This document shows, one piece after another, positions 23,939 to 34,878 of a DNA stretch of 64,000 nucleotides. This DNA is from Begonia masoniana (lineage: Eukaryota > Streptophyta > Magnoliopsida > Cucurbitales > Begoniaceae): the NCBI GenBank assembly GCA_022432975.1, contig CM039508.1, positions 47,457,646 to 47,521,645 on the forward strand. Direction: 5' to 3'. Each line of letters opens with the position of its first letter. The stretch's first letter is position 1. Below the pieces are notes generated by a model that saw only the letters and a list, made by a program, of their open reading frames with translations, was not told the DNA's origin and searched no databases. Position numbers and translations under genes: made by a program.

Positions 23939-24844
23939 TGTCACACCCCTAAATTACCAGAGGCGGAAGCACCGTGTCAATGAGTCAAGATAGCTTATTT
24001 GAACGAGGTAAAACAAGTCACTATGCGAGTGTAGTGATCGGCATGGATGAGGAGCCGTGCTAAGAGCTTGGGCGAGATATCAAGCTAATGGTTGCAAGGC
24101 AAGGCAAACGGAGCGATATGGGGCGCCCAAGGCAAGTTGGCCACAGCACAAGTCCTCGACGTGGGGCAAGGTGGTGCGACAAGATCAACAAAGTCGTGTG
24201 TGGCAATGTCAAGTCAACCATGGTGCATAAAGACACGGGCCAAGGGCCCAAGGAAGGAGGGGCGAGGCATCCTCCTTAGGCATGCTAAAATATTCTAAGT
24301 GTTGGTGGGCACTCGAAGCACGCGGGCTGGATCACTTAGAGTGGGGTAGTCCAAATCTGGGTGCTGGCCCAGACGCATATGGCGCTGGGTCGAGCGCTGG
24401 GCCGATGGGGCAGGCCCACGCAGGAAAGCAAAAGGGCATTTATGTTAGTGCTTCATTTATGTTAGTGCTATCATTCATGTTAGTGCTCTCATTTATGTTA
24501 ATGCTCTCATTCATGCTAGTGCTTGTACTTATGAGCATTCATGTACCATTTGTGTATAAATAGGGCCATGAGCAACCAAGCCAAGACACCAACCTCGAGT
24601 GGGAGAGTGTCTTGAGCATTGTGGTGAGCCGTGGAGATTTTTATGCCTAGTTCTCGTATTTGGAATACAAGAAGGGTTGGGATCGAGTTTCCCGTACTTG
24701 TGGTGTTATTTTATTCTCTTTTATCTCGCGTGTTTTCATTCGATCTTGATCCATTCATTTGTAGTCAGTTGGCTGAGCCAAGTGCGAGTGCTTGGTTGCC
24801 ATCACGGGGTGGAAAATTTTGAGAGCAAAGTTTGACCCGTGACA
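23939..24844 (+). repeat. 3' LTR of the TR-GAG element
   Basis: Matches 21634-22560 closely, with the same TGTCACACCCC start and GACA end. It carries about five copies of the 18-bp repeat in place of six. Loss of one 18-bp unit and of 5 bp of the GGCAA run, against a 2-bp gain, accounts for the 21-bp length difference. Confidence 0.92.
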
Positions 24845-24849
24845 CACAC

Positions 24850-25739
24850 CATTCCACCGCGAGACTATTGAACTTTTTGCTAGTAAATGACATGTAATCT
24901 TTTTTGCTACACAGAAGCATAGCGGTTTTACTTTGATCTTTAGATCAATTTTAATGTGGGACACATTTAGAAAGTTTCAATCGAGACCGATAGGACATGT
25001 CCATCAAAGTTTGAAATCCATCACTTTCTCGCTTCAACTAAATAAGTTATTGCGATAGATGACTTGAGTATTCCGAGAAAACTGTGGTTGTCTTTATTTT
25101 GAAATGGCAGTGCAGGAACAATAAATATCTTGCAACTGAGGATGGCAATTCAGGTATTCCCTCTGCCTGCTCTTACTCTATGGAAAGGTCTCCAGTCCTA
25201 GCTCAGTTTATGCATTATAAAGTCGTAAAATTTCTGGGAAGAAACATACTTCAAAATTGGATACGGAACAATTCACTATTTCTTACGTACTGGAGTCATT
25301 CTATATTTCAATCGTTTTATGGTATTAACTGTATTTATTTCATATTTTTATGGATTAGATTTATGAATTATGAGCATATTTGTGGGACCCAATTGACTTG
25401 GGTTTTTCTTAGTTCTTCATCAATCATCACTATCATACAGGTTGAGCCCCATTCAGACGGCAAAGCTATTGACTTGCACTGGTCTTCCCTGTAAGTTTAC
25501 CCAATACATCCCCTCTTACTGTCACATGAAACGTTTCTTGTATTACATCTTGTTGTGCTGGCGAACTAAGAGTATATACTAGGGGGATATATTAATTATT
25601 GGATGACAAACACAATGTGCCTAGGTAAATTAAAGTGTCTGATTAATTTCTATGAGTCGCTTAGTTTGGGCGTCGAGAGCCGTGGGTGCAGTCTGAGACG
25701 TTGAGATAGGTCCCTAGGAATTAGGGTTATATTTATTTT
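24850..25739. other. no convincing gene; ORF at 25084-25494 unexplained
   Basis: An open plus-strand stretch holds two segments flanked by splice-like AG and GT, NNKYLATEDGNS near 25119-25154 and VEPHSDGKAIDLHWSSL near 25441-25491. They could be exons of a decayed gene, but no family is recognised. Confidence 0.3.
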
Positions 25740-26775
25740 TAGGGTAATTAACGTAAAAACCTCTAGGAGCAGGAGTGCGCTCTCGATGAGCGGAATCTTA
25801 CTCTCAAAATTGTTTACTAGAGCGGAATTCCATTTTTAAACAATAGGCTCCCACTCCATAATATTAATGAATAACTAAGAAAATATATCAAACAATAATT
25901 TATTTTCTTGAAATTTTTCTCACATGTCTATCGTATTTATCACGTGAATACAATATGAAAAGTTTAGTCTTTTTTGAATATTTTTATTATTTGTAATAAT
26001 TTTTTACATCTTTTTTATAAAATATTCATTAAAATTTCTTATGTTATCAGAAATTGTGAAACTTTTACAATATAGTAACTATTAGAGTTCCAAAATGATT
26101 AAAAAAAACTACCATGCATTTATCCCGATCTTTTGTTGAAAGAGAGTATTGTGAAAGTTGAACAAAATAACGAGATTAAATGCATGATAGATTCTTTTTA
26201 CTAGCTGTTTTGCAACTCTAATAGGGAGTATAAGAAAAGTTTATTGTGACAGTTTTATAAATTTTGCATGATATAAGTAATTTATTAAATTATTTATAAA
26301 AAAGTAAAATATTATAATAAATTGTAAGTGTTAAAAAACAAAACTTTCATATTGTCTTCCCATGATATGGTAGAAATGTGATAAAAATATTAAGAAAATT
26401 TGATATATGTTTGATATATTTTCTAAAAGAATAATATTATATTTACTTTATTATTCTAACATTTTAAAATACTTCGAATAATGATTGATATAATTAATAT
26501 AATAAATTTACTATTTATAATTGTTACGTTAATGATATTAACAATTTCTTGACATGTTAACGAATATTTTAAAAGGATAGAATAAGAAAATAAACGTAGC
26601 ATTACTCATTCTGAGGTAACCAACAAACTCTCGCTTCAAAACAATTATAGAGCGGGATTTTACTCTTAATCAACAATTATAGAGCGGGATTTTACCCTTA
26701 ATCAGTGGGATCCAAGTCTGAGAGCGGGAGCCTGCTCTAGAAGATCATGTTAAAAAGGTCGTTTTCTTAACAAAA
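25740..26775. mobile_element. large AT-rich foldback element
   Basis: The right half is an imperfect reverse complement of the left half. Near the centre, CTATTAGAGTTCC and CCATGCATTTATC (26080-26125) pair with the reverse complement of sequence at 26170-26225. Towards the ends, GAGCAGGAGTGCGCTC (25770) pairs with GAGCGGGAGCCTGCTC (26722). The arms are about 0.5 kb with many mismatches. The right arm contains a local duplication of ATAGAGCGGGATTTTAC (26648 and 26686). No ORF is present. Exact ends were not determined. Confidence 0.5.
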
Positions 26776-27302
26776 ACATAGTTTACCGTTGATTTTGTAA
26801 ATGACCCTCTAATTTAAGTATTTTTATGTTAATTATTTTTATTTTTATTTTTTAAATTTTATTTATTTGATGTGACATTGATTAATTAATTATAAATAAT
26901 TAAAAATCAGATATTAATTCCACCAAATGAATATAACGTATAAATAGAAAAACATATCCTTATTGGTTACTCAAGGAAAGACATTTAATCAAACATTAAT
27001 CACCCAACGCTTCCTATTTCTTGATTGGTTGGTTGCTTGAAACTATGTTAAGAAAATGGAAGACCAAGCACGGCCTTATCCATTTCTTCGCGTGCTAGCC
27101 ACACCTTCTCCCCGCGTGTGCATGTATCTCTGTCTCTCTTCCTAGTTCTTTAATGGAGTTTTTGCAGTACACATAAATTTTCCCAAATTATTTGTCGTTG
27201 TACTACCCTTCGGTAAGTCTTCCAAATCGCATCGAAACAGTACAGCCAAAATACCAATCACAGCTTTCTGAATTGATATATAGCCTAGGCCTAACTTCTT
27301 CA
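26776..27302. other. upstream region of the ZIP transporter
   Basis: AT-rich DNA followed by a plausible leader with a CT-rich stretch near 27130. No other feature was seen. Confidence 0.35.
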
Positions 27303-28614
27303 ATGCCGGCCTGTCAATTTACGTTACCCATGTCACGTTCCGGGCTTCTCTTTGCCTCTGTACTTTTACTCTTACTCATCTCCGTTCATTCCCACGGCAG
27401 CGACGATGACGGGGATGCCGACGCTGGGACGGCAGAGGATGATCGGCACAGCCTTCGCTCTAAGCCTCTGATTCTCGTCAAAATCTGGTGCTTGATCTTG
27501 ATCTTCGTCGGAACCTTTGTGGCCGGAATCTCCCCCTACTTTTTGAAATGGAACGAGGGGTTTTTGGTTCTCGGTACTCAATTTTCCGGCGGTGTGTTTC
27601 TGGGTACAGCCATGATGCATTTTCTCAGCGATGCGAACGAGACGTTTGGGGATTTGACCAAAAAGGAATACCCATTTGCTTTTATGCTTGCCTGCTCTGG
27701 GTATTTGATCACCATGTTCGCTGATTGTCTCATTTCCCATTTGTACAGAAAGCACGGCGCTGTAGCCAGCGGCGGAGGTAATGATCTTGAACTTCAAGGT
27801 ATGTAAATAGTTGAAAATAAACTTGTCTGTTATCTATCTTTGACCTGTGCGAATGTTTTCTACCATTGTTGGATTGTAATTTTAGCAGAAACTGTGTTCT
27901 ATAACTCTACCTTCTTGGCTTCATTGTAGACAAGGATCGTAACGATGGCTCATCAGGGCATTCAAATTTTCAGGTAAAAAAAAGGGTATTTCCTTGAAAG
28001 TTAAAATTGAGAGATGACCATTTGCTTTGTGGTTAATCTAATTTGCTTCAATTTTTGTTCTCCCTCCCATGGCTGGTCTACAGGGGCATGATAATGCTGT
28101 GAACCATTCACTTTCAAACCCGGCTCTCACGGCAGTGAGTTCACTCGGAGATAGCATTTTACTTATCATCGCCTTGTGCTTCCACTCGGTCTTCGAAGGC
28201 ATAGCCATCGGAGTTGCAGACACAAAAGCCGATGCGTGGAAGGCCCTATGGACAATTTCCCTTCACAAGGTTTTTGCAGCCATCGCCATGGGCATAGCAC
28301 TTCTCCGTATAATCCCGAACCGACCCTTGCTATCGTGTGCAGCATACGCCTTTGCTTTTGCGATATCGAGCCCGGTTGGGGTAGCCATTGGAATAATCAT
28401 AGATGCCACCACTCAAGGTGCTGTGGCTGATTGGATCTTTGCAATTTCAATGGGATTGGCTTGTGGGATCTTTGTTTATGTCTCCATAAACCATCTCCTG
28501 TTGAAGGGTTATGTTCCTCAGAAGCGGGTCTCGGTTGATACACCCTTTTACAGGCTTTTGGCTGTGGTTTTAGGAGTTGGAGTAATTGCTGTTGTGATGA
28601 TTTGGGATACTTGA
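27303..28614 (+). CDS. ZIP-family zinc/metal transporter (ZIP2/ZIP11 clade)
   Basis: Transports Zn2+ (possibly Mn2+/Fe2+) into the cytosol. The exons are 27303-27798, 27930-27973 and 28084-28614, with GT-AG introns, giving 356 residues. An upstream in-frame ATG (27192) and a later one (27330) are alternatives. A hydrophobic signal-like segment precedes [11 protein letters not shown]. The core has eight predicted helices: [40 protein letters not shown], then a His-containing variable loop ([14 protein letters not shown]). The metal-binding helix pair is [12 protein letters not shown] and [14 protein letters not shown]. The ending is VVMIWD. The layout matches Arabidopsis ZIP2/ZIP11 more closely than the IRT/ZIP1 group. 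The gene is intact. Confidence 0.92.
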
Positions 28615-28772
28615 ACAACTCTGTCGAAAAAAATCAGTTGATAAATTATCAATTTCTCGTTTTAGTAAAACCTTTTTGCATAATGTCAATTCTTTCAAAA
28701 TACTATACTTACTTTTCAATTCTACACAAGCAAATAAAAAAAAAAACAAATACTTTTTATTCCAAGCAAACC

Positions 28773-28816
<44 letters not shown>

Positions 28817-29170
28817 GGCTCGGGTTTCTTATGGGCTTGAGAAACAAATCTCAAATTTTATCGGTTTGCCAGTTAGAATCGGTTTTAAACCGAAACCGAA
28901 ACGAGAAACTTTGTCCTCTAAAAATAGAACCGAATTTCAGTTCTTTAAAATTTGAAACCGGTTCACGATTTCTAGATCAATTTTGAACACCCCTACTTTA
29001 ATCCCGAACCATGCTCACCATTTGATTTGATCCTACCAATCAGTCTTACAGTTGCAGCTATATTTCACTAACTCCCTCTCGTTGGATGGTATAAAAACGA
29101 CTCTTTTTTTCATAAATTTGATTCAACACTCTCTGGACTTGCTATCACAAGCTTGGGCAACAAGGCTTAC
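28615..29170. other. 3' flank with a poly-T run and a hAT-like relic
   Basis: A run of about 39 T bases lies near 28773-28811. From about 28812 to 29000 the sequence carries ACCGAAACCGAAACG-type subterminal motifs. It ends at GAACACCCCTAC, the reverse complement of a GTAGGGGTGTTC hAT-type end. The opposite end was not found. Confidence 0.4.
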
Positions 29171-29994
29171 TGTAACGACCCCTTTTCCAGCAAGATATTG
29201 TCCGCTTTGGGGATTGGGCCGTAGCCCAATATCCTCCCCTCACGGTTTTATTTGGCGAGGACTTTCCAGTCGGTCACCCAAATTAGTACTACTCTCGCCG
29301 AAGCACTTTTTAACTTCGGAGTTCTTATGGGATCCGTTGTCAATTGTGCTTCAAAACACGTCTTGCTATCTTGGGAAGGTCTCTTTACATATGTTTCATT
29401 TCCACATACTTCCCCAAGCGATGTGGGATAGTGACAACCCATTTTTACGACCCGTCACCTTCCGGTTTGCCCGCGCGAAAGTACCGCCATCAGGGTTCCA
29501 GTTCGTGCAGCCATCGTACACATACTTACACATCCAGGTCATCACAATCACCCCCCCTCGGGGCCCAATGTTCTCGTTGGCCACATTTTCAGTTGGGTAC
29601 AGGCTCTGATACTATTTGTAACGATCCCTTATCCCAGCAAGATATTGTCCGCTCTGAGAATTGAGCCGTAACCCAATATCCTCTCATCACGACTTTGTTT
29701 GGCGAGGACTTCCCAGTCGGTCACCCAACCTAGTACTACTCTCGCCGAAGCACTTTTTAACTTTGAAGTTCTTATGGAATCCGTTATCAATTGTGCTCCA
29801 AAACGCGTCTTGCTATCTTGTGAGAGTCTTTTTAAATATGTTTCATTTCCACATACTTCCCCAAGCGATGTGGGATTGTGACGACCCCCTTTTTACGACC
29901 TGTCACCTTCCAGTTCGCCCGCGCCGACGTACCGTCATCTAAGTTCCGGGTCGTGCAGCCATCGTACACATACTTACACATCCAGGTCATCACA
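29171..29994 (-). mobile_element. Cassandra-type TRIM retrotransposon with 5S-like LTRs, complete
   Basis: A non-coding 824-bp element on the minus strand. The LTRs are 29171-29546 and 29617-29994, both starting TGTAAC and ending ATCACA on the plus strand, around a 70-bp interior. The target duplication is CTTAC, at 29166-29170 and 29995-29999. In the minus sense the interior begins with a tRNA-Met-type primer site (TAGTATCAGAGCC, 29602-29614) and ends with a G-rich tract (29547-29565). Each LTR holds a segment resembling 5S rRNA in the minus sense (29252-29340 and 29701-29783): GGATCCCATAAGAACTCC, AGTAGTACTA, GGGTGACC. This is the diagnostic feature of Cassandra. It encodes no protein and depends on other elements for transposition. 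Confidence 0.9.
29252..29340 (-). promoter_or_regulatory. 5S rRNA-derived Pol III promoter-like block in the Cassandra LTR
   Basis: In minus sense it reads like the second half of plant 5S rRNA, including GAACTCCGAAGTTAA, GTGCTTCGGCGAGAG (A-box/IE region) and TTGGGTGACC (C-box). There is a small insertion in the A-box side (AAAAAGTGC). The copy in the other LTR (29701-29783) is slightly more decayed (GGATTCCATAAG). Confidence 0.8.
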
Positions 29995-30412
29995 CTTACA
30001 ATCATACTAGTAGCAAAAAGCAACAACCCCCAACCGGGTGGGTGGAACCGAGATCAATTTGGTTCGGCTTTTTCAATGTTTTTAAATAGTCTGATTGGGT
30101 TTGAGAGTTTCATTTCAGGCCGGTTACAGCCTCCAAGTCGGTTTGGTTTCGGTTCTGAACCCAGAACGGTAACCCAAATGATTTGGTTCGGATCAGATCC
30201 AAAACTGACCTGAACCGAACCGTGCCCAGGCCTGCCACCAACCCATATCACTAGCTACAGTCTAATCTTCAATGCATCCACGTCATAATCCACTAATCTT
30301 TCACGAAATGCATCACAAATTTGGAAAAAAAAATTGTTAAATTCCATAACCTGTTCTCAACCAGCTTAAGTTGGCTTATAATGATATGAAATCTTCTTAA
30401 TTTGTTTAGATT
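29995..30412. other. hAT-like GGTTCGG-rich stretch, no gene
   Basis: 30040-30240 is rich in GGTTCGG/CCGAACC motifs typical of hAT subterminal regions. No clear ends were found. This is followed by the short 3' flank of the next gene. Confidence 0.35.
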
Positions 30413-32633
30413 TCAGAGGTTAAAATCCACGTGAAAAGCTTTCTCAATTACGACTCCAACAACAAAAGGCCCTGCCAAGTCCCCTACAGCACAGCCTGCA
30501 GAAGAGAAGAACAAACTTCAACAAAGAACCTCCAAATGTGTCGTTTCAATCGTAATAATGCTTACCAATCCACTGGCCGATGGAAGGTCGGACAAGGGTC
30601 GCACCAATGCCAGCTCCAACGGAGGCGAAAACCAGGGAGGCGATACACCTTACAGAGGTAGCCCCGACCTTCTTCCCGAGCAGTTTAATCCTCTCTTTTT
30701 CGTCGATTACATCACTCTCGTCTTTCGGAGAAACCATTGATGAAAAATATCGATAAGTTTCAATTCCAACTTGAACAATCCAGGATGCCGCAACGCCGAG
30801 AAAGTGACCTATTTTTAATAAAAAGAAGGTTCCATCATTTTTAGGGGTCAAACTGAGGAAGAAGGAGAAGGTTAAAAGGCTTTTACATCTAAACGTTGTC
30901 CTGCTAACTCTGAAGAAATAGATATAAGTAGGCATCGATCTTCCAGCCTTACGTGTAGCCGACTTGGGAACATCTGTAACGAAGAACATGACAAATTATA
31001 GATAATTCAGCAATATCACATCGGATAAGTAAATCTGATCGTTGATTTAATATATTCTATAAAATATCAAACCTTTAAGAAGCTTCCACGCCATACGATG
31101 AGAAACGTAATGAACAGCAATTCTTTCGAGAATCCGTCTAGTAGTCACAACAGTTGTCTACAATGGTTGGTATCAAAAGAAACTGATAATTATTGATCTA
31201 TGAATCCTAAGAAACGAGGGAAAAAAACAAAACGCAATGGGTAATATCGTATATCTGACCTCACGAATGATTTGCTTGACAGACTTTTTGAAGGGGACTA
31301 CCAGATTTACATGTTGTTCCTCTTGAACGTCTTGAAGGAAGTCGTCGTCGTCCTCTTCCGTTTTTGGACGAGGCTCGAGCAGAGGCAAGTAAAACATTAG
31401 GAACGACCTCAATGTTGTCAAAGCAAATGCCTTCCACTCAAAAGCCGAAAATAGCGGCTTTAACTGAAACTGGTACTCTTTCGTGCTGTGTTCGAGAGAC
31501 GCTTGATGAAAAACTCTTTCTGATGGAGTTCGTAGATTTGCAAAGAGATCTCCGGACAACTCCGCCCCAGCATCACACTGCGCCACTCCAATCCTGAATT
31601 AGTGTAGTACAACAGCCAAACGGTCCAAAACAATATCAAGATAAGGATCCAAAGAAAGAACAAACATATTCTGACTTATAGCATAAACTAAAACAAGATA
31701 TTCATTGAGCGTAAAATTGCAACTGGATCTATGTTGAGAAGTGAACTTCGGGGAGTAATTTTGAAAATAGAAACTCACTGATCCGACGAATTTGTTACGC
31801 AAAAGGGAAGCGAAAGGGGTGTGAAGCGGGAGGAGATGCATATAAATTGTAAGAACATTCGGGATGAATGAATCGTTATTACTTGGTTTGCTAGGCTATT
31901 TTCAAAGTCTTTAACATTGTTGCTAGACTTGTAGATAGATCATACCGTAACGAGTTCCACTGCTCATCAATCGATTAAATTGATTCGATGCTTTTTCTAT
32001 ATACCCGTGTGTTGTAAAGCATTTAGTTTAGATTTTTAGATCGTAATGTAAAGAGATAAAACAGCCATATATTTTTGGGTTTTTTTTTTGCTGTTTCAAT
32101 CGATTTCTCCCCCGACAAATCCAAAATTCTTGTTTGGGATGTTTATACAAATCAAAATAGCAGCAGCTAGCTTGTAATTTGACAATTAACTAATAACATT
32201 AAACAAAGCTAAAAGGGTTAAACCAATTTCTTTCCAACAATTTTGAATAACCAGACTCTGCTTTAGTAATGTAAAGATGTTGATATAGCAAAAGAGTTGC
32301 ATCAAATTTAGAGAAACTACAGTGAAATCAGATGCACAATGGCTTAAGCACGATTTCCTCCGTCTTCATACCCAGAAAAAAACTCACAATTTACACTTCT
32401 GCAATATTTCTAGTCCAAAACTATGCCTCTCTGTGTGTGTGGAGAGAGAGAGAGAGAGAGAGAGAGTACCCGAATAGACCCCTAGAAGCAAAGGGAGTTC
32501 CGGCAGCGATGGAGGCGGCGGCAGCTGAAGCGGCGGCTGTGGCTGAGAATAGTTTATAAGAGTGCAGACTTTGTGCAGAATACAAACCATGATTTTTCCT
32601 CAACAGATCCAAAACTATAGCTACGCCAGCCAT
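30413..32633 (-). CDS. conserved plant membrane protein of unknown function, six exons
   Basis: The exons, in transcription order, are 32633-32470, 31593-31260, 31157-31073, 30973-30887, 30808-30566 and 30495-30413. All have GT-AG introns and consistent phase, with 996 nt and 331 residues. The start MAGVAIVLDLLRKNHG leads to an Ala-rich stretch (SATAAASAAAASIAAG). Then come QCDAGAELSG, an acidic patch (KTEEDDDDFLQ), a region of basic heptads (RRILERIAVHYVSHRMAWKLL) and hydrophobic segments (HFLGVAASWIVQVGIETY, CIASLVFASVGAGIGATL). The ending is GDLAGPFVVGVVIEKAF. I recognise the pattern as a conserved plant family without a known function; an organellar or endomembrane location is inferred from the Ala/Gly-rich helices. 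Intron 1 (876 bp) opens with a GA/TC microsatellite right at the donor. Confidence 0.8.
32441..32466. repeat. GA microsatellite at a splice donor
   Basis: About 13 GA units directly follow, in minus sense, the exon-1 donor GG|GTACTC of the membrane-protein gene. Confidence 0.85.
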
Positions 32634-33719
32634 TCCTAATCAATTAAATCAAATCCAAAGACAAGAACTTTCTCAAATCCGAACCATACCCAGATGAGAA
32701 AACAAGCTCTCTTCAACTTCCACTTCTTCCCAAACCTCCTTTCCCCTCAGAACACCGATTGATTGAGTCGTGATTAGGCAGATAACTCCGACAAGCCACG
32801 TTCGTTCTCCCTCGCTCCGATCATCACAGACAAAGGGGTGTTGCCGACGGGTTCAGCGGATAGAAAACCAAGGGGGACAAAGACAAGAAGCCTCAATGGG
32901 TTGACCAATCAGGCTCTTTCTCTATTTGTATCGTCAGATCGGAGGAAAGTCCTAAATTGCTCTTCTAGATTGCAAGATCGTGTCTATACTACGCATTAAT
33001 TCCATTATTTTAGCTTCGAATCTCACCTCTGATGAGATGTAAGCTTATATGTAAGTAATTGATTGGCTCGTATAATTTATATTTTAAATTAGATAAAATA
33101 TAAATTAAATACTCAATTTTAGGAGTTCATTCATCTTAAATCATAACCTATTTTGTTGAACAAAATTTGCCTCTAAATTTATAATTCGTTAAACTAAAGT
33201 ACTAAACTTTTTTTTTAGCCAAATGAACCTTAAATTTTGCTCCAATAATTATATATTTTTTAGATTTTAGTTTTAAAAAGTACCAAAATTGAGGCTGAAC
33301 CAACTAAAATCAATCTTAAATCGAGTATAAAACTACTCAAATTGAGAGAAATTAAAACTCATTTAGAACCAAGTCGAGCAAAAACCAAAAAAAAAAAAAA
33401 ATTGAGGTTCTTTTTCCTGTTTTTAGCACCTCCATAACATATGATATTTAGTGTGCTTAGAAGATGCCTCAATAACGTTTCAAATTCAACAACTTTCAAG
33501 AAAATATTTAAAAGTTGTGGACTTTATAGATGTTCTGCCCAAATTGCCTATCGGGTTCTGTTCAAAACCGGAACCAAATGCTCGTTCGGTTTGATTCCAA
33601 AACTGAACCAATCCGACAAACCAACCTCCCTAGTTTGGATTTTTAATTTGAAATTTTATGTATATTGGATTAAAGGGAAAGTCTTAATTAGCTCATGTCT
33701 TTCCTCTTAATAAAAAAAA
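32634..33719. other. intergenic, no gene seen
   Basis: 5' flank of the minus-strand membrane-protein gene, then AT-rich DNA up to the Mutator element. ORF 33441-33710 has no recognisable family. Some GGTTCTGTTC/CCGGAACC motifs near 33550 may be hAT debris. Confidence 0.35.
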
Positions 33720-34278
33720 GGGAAATTATCGATTTGGACCCTGTACTATACACTTTTTTTCAATTTGAACCCTGTACTAAAAAAACCGGCTAAGTGAACC
33801 TTGTACTATTATTCCGTTATCAATTTAAACCTTTTAAACATTTCCGTTAAACCCCTGCGTTAGCTCACGTGTAGACTAAAAAATAAAAACCAAAGAAAAA
33901 ACACTTATTTTCCAGAAGAACCCTAAATCCCGAATTACTCTTCGATTTCTCCATTCCAGACCAAATCGCACTCTGCTTTCCAGACGAAGTCGCGATCCCC
34001 TCCTCTCTGCTTTCCACCAGACGAAGTTGCGATCCAGGCTCTCTGCTTTCCAGACGAAGTCGCGATCCGATCCCCTCCTCTCTGCTTTCCAGACGAAGTC
34101 GCGATCTCCTTCCAGAGCGCTCTAGCCCGAAAGTCGCGAAGCTCCGATTTTTCCAGAAAGCACCCGACTCGTTTTCCGAAGCTCCGATTTTCGCTTCTCC
34201 GAAGCTCCGATTTTCGCTTCTCCGAAGCTCCGATTTTTCCACTCAGGTTTATTTTTGTTTTTTTTTCAATTTCGTAAA
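33720..34278 (+). repeat. left terminal inverted repeat of the MULE
   Basis: Reverse complement of 39537-40072 with only a few substitutions. It contains several internal copies of CAGACGAAGTCGCGATC and a duplicated GAAGCTCCGATTTTCGCTTC unit. Short ORFs inside it (33865-34242, 33935-34282) recur mirrored in the right TIR and are not taken as genes. Confidence 0.95.
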
Positions 34279-34381
34279 ACAATGATTAAGACTTTGAATC
34301 AACTTACATCGGGTTGATCAAATCGCTTGTGAATGGATTTGTATTTCAGAGAAACTTCAATGGCAGAAAATTAAAAGTTCT

Positions 34382-34672
34382 ATTGTTGTTCTGTTGTTGT
34401 ACGAAATAATTTTAAGGCTTGCATAGTTAACTTTAAGGCTCTATGTGATTGGTCTAGGTCTGTTGTTGAGGAAAATGAATGGAAATTGTGTCTTTATTTG
34501 AGGAAAATGAATGGAAATTGTTGTTCTGTTGTTGTACTAAATAATTTTAAGGCTTGCATAGTTAACTTTAAGGCTCTATGTGATTGGTCTAGATCTGTTG
34601 TTGAGGAAAATGAATGGAAATTGTGTCTTTATTTGAGGAAAATGAATGGAAATTGTTGTTCTTTTGTTGTCA
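34382..34672 (+). repeat. 135-bp tandem repeat inside the MULE, about 2.2 copies
   Basis: Copies start at ATTGTTGTTCTGTTGTTG (34382, 34517) and a partial third at 34652. Each copy contains an inner repeat of GAGGAAAATGAATGGAAATT. It lies between the left TIR and the GRF gene, so it may belong to that gene's 5' region. Confidence 0.8.
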
Positions 34673-34878
34673 AGGAATATTTTCATTAATTCTGTATTTT
34701 ATTGTATTGATATGGCAAATTGTATTACAACCACCCTTCTGCGTTGATAATGTAGTAGAGATCATGTCTTCCCAGTGGGATGAGGTGGAAGTGGATGAAT
34801 TCTAATGGTTTTTAGATGGATTTGTTCTAGTATGCTAGAGCTCAAGGTGTAGGTGTTGTTGAGATAATCTGATTGACA

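Larger units (their letters stand above)
21634..24844 (+). mobile_element. gag-only LTR retrotransposon (TR-GAG type), complete ends
   Basis: Two TG...CA LTRs (21634-22560 and 23939-24844) flank a 1,378-bp interior. A perfect 5-bp target duplication, CACAC, lies at 21629-21633 and 24845-24849. A primer binding site complementary to initiator tRNA-Met (TGGTATCAGAGA, 22564-22575) follows the left LTR. A polypurine tract (AAGTGGGGGAGGAT, 23925-23938) precedes the right LTR. The interior encodes only a Ty3/gypsy-type gag. No protease, reverse transcriptase or integrase is present, so mobility would need enzymes from elsewhere. By eye the LTRs differ at roughly 20-25 positions plus three indels, which suggests a fairly recent insertion. 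Confidence 0.93.

Noticed and set aside
25084..25494. 136-codon plus-strand ORF
   Set aside because: Contains splice-like borders and AT-rich intron-like stretches. No family was recognised, so it is reported only as unexplained sequence.
29617..29883. Cassandra LTR ending at GATGTGGGATTGTGACG
   Set aside because: A first guess put the LTR end there. The target duplication CTTAC and the matching ATCACA ends show the LTR runs to 29994.
31779..31858. alternative first exon for the six-exon membrane-protein gene
   Set aside because: It splices in phase, but the protein start is not family-like. The exon at 32470-32633 supplies the conserved start and also splices in phase.
33865..34282. ORFs in the left MULE TIR (and mirrored ones at 39532-39927)
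   Set aside because: Repetitive Arg/Ser/Glu translation of TIR repeats, present in both TIRs and without a family.
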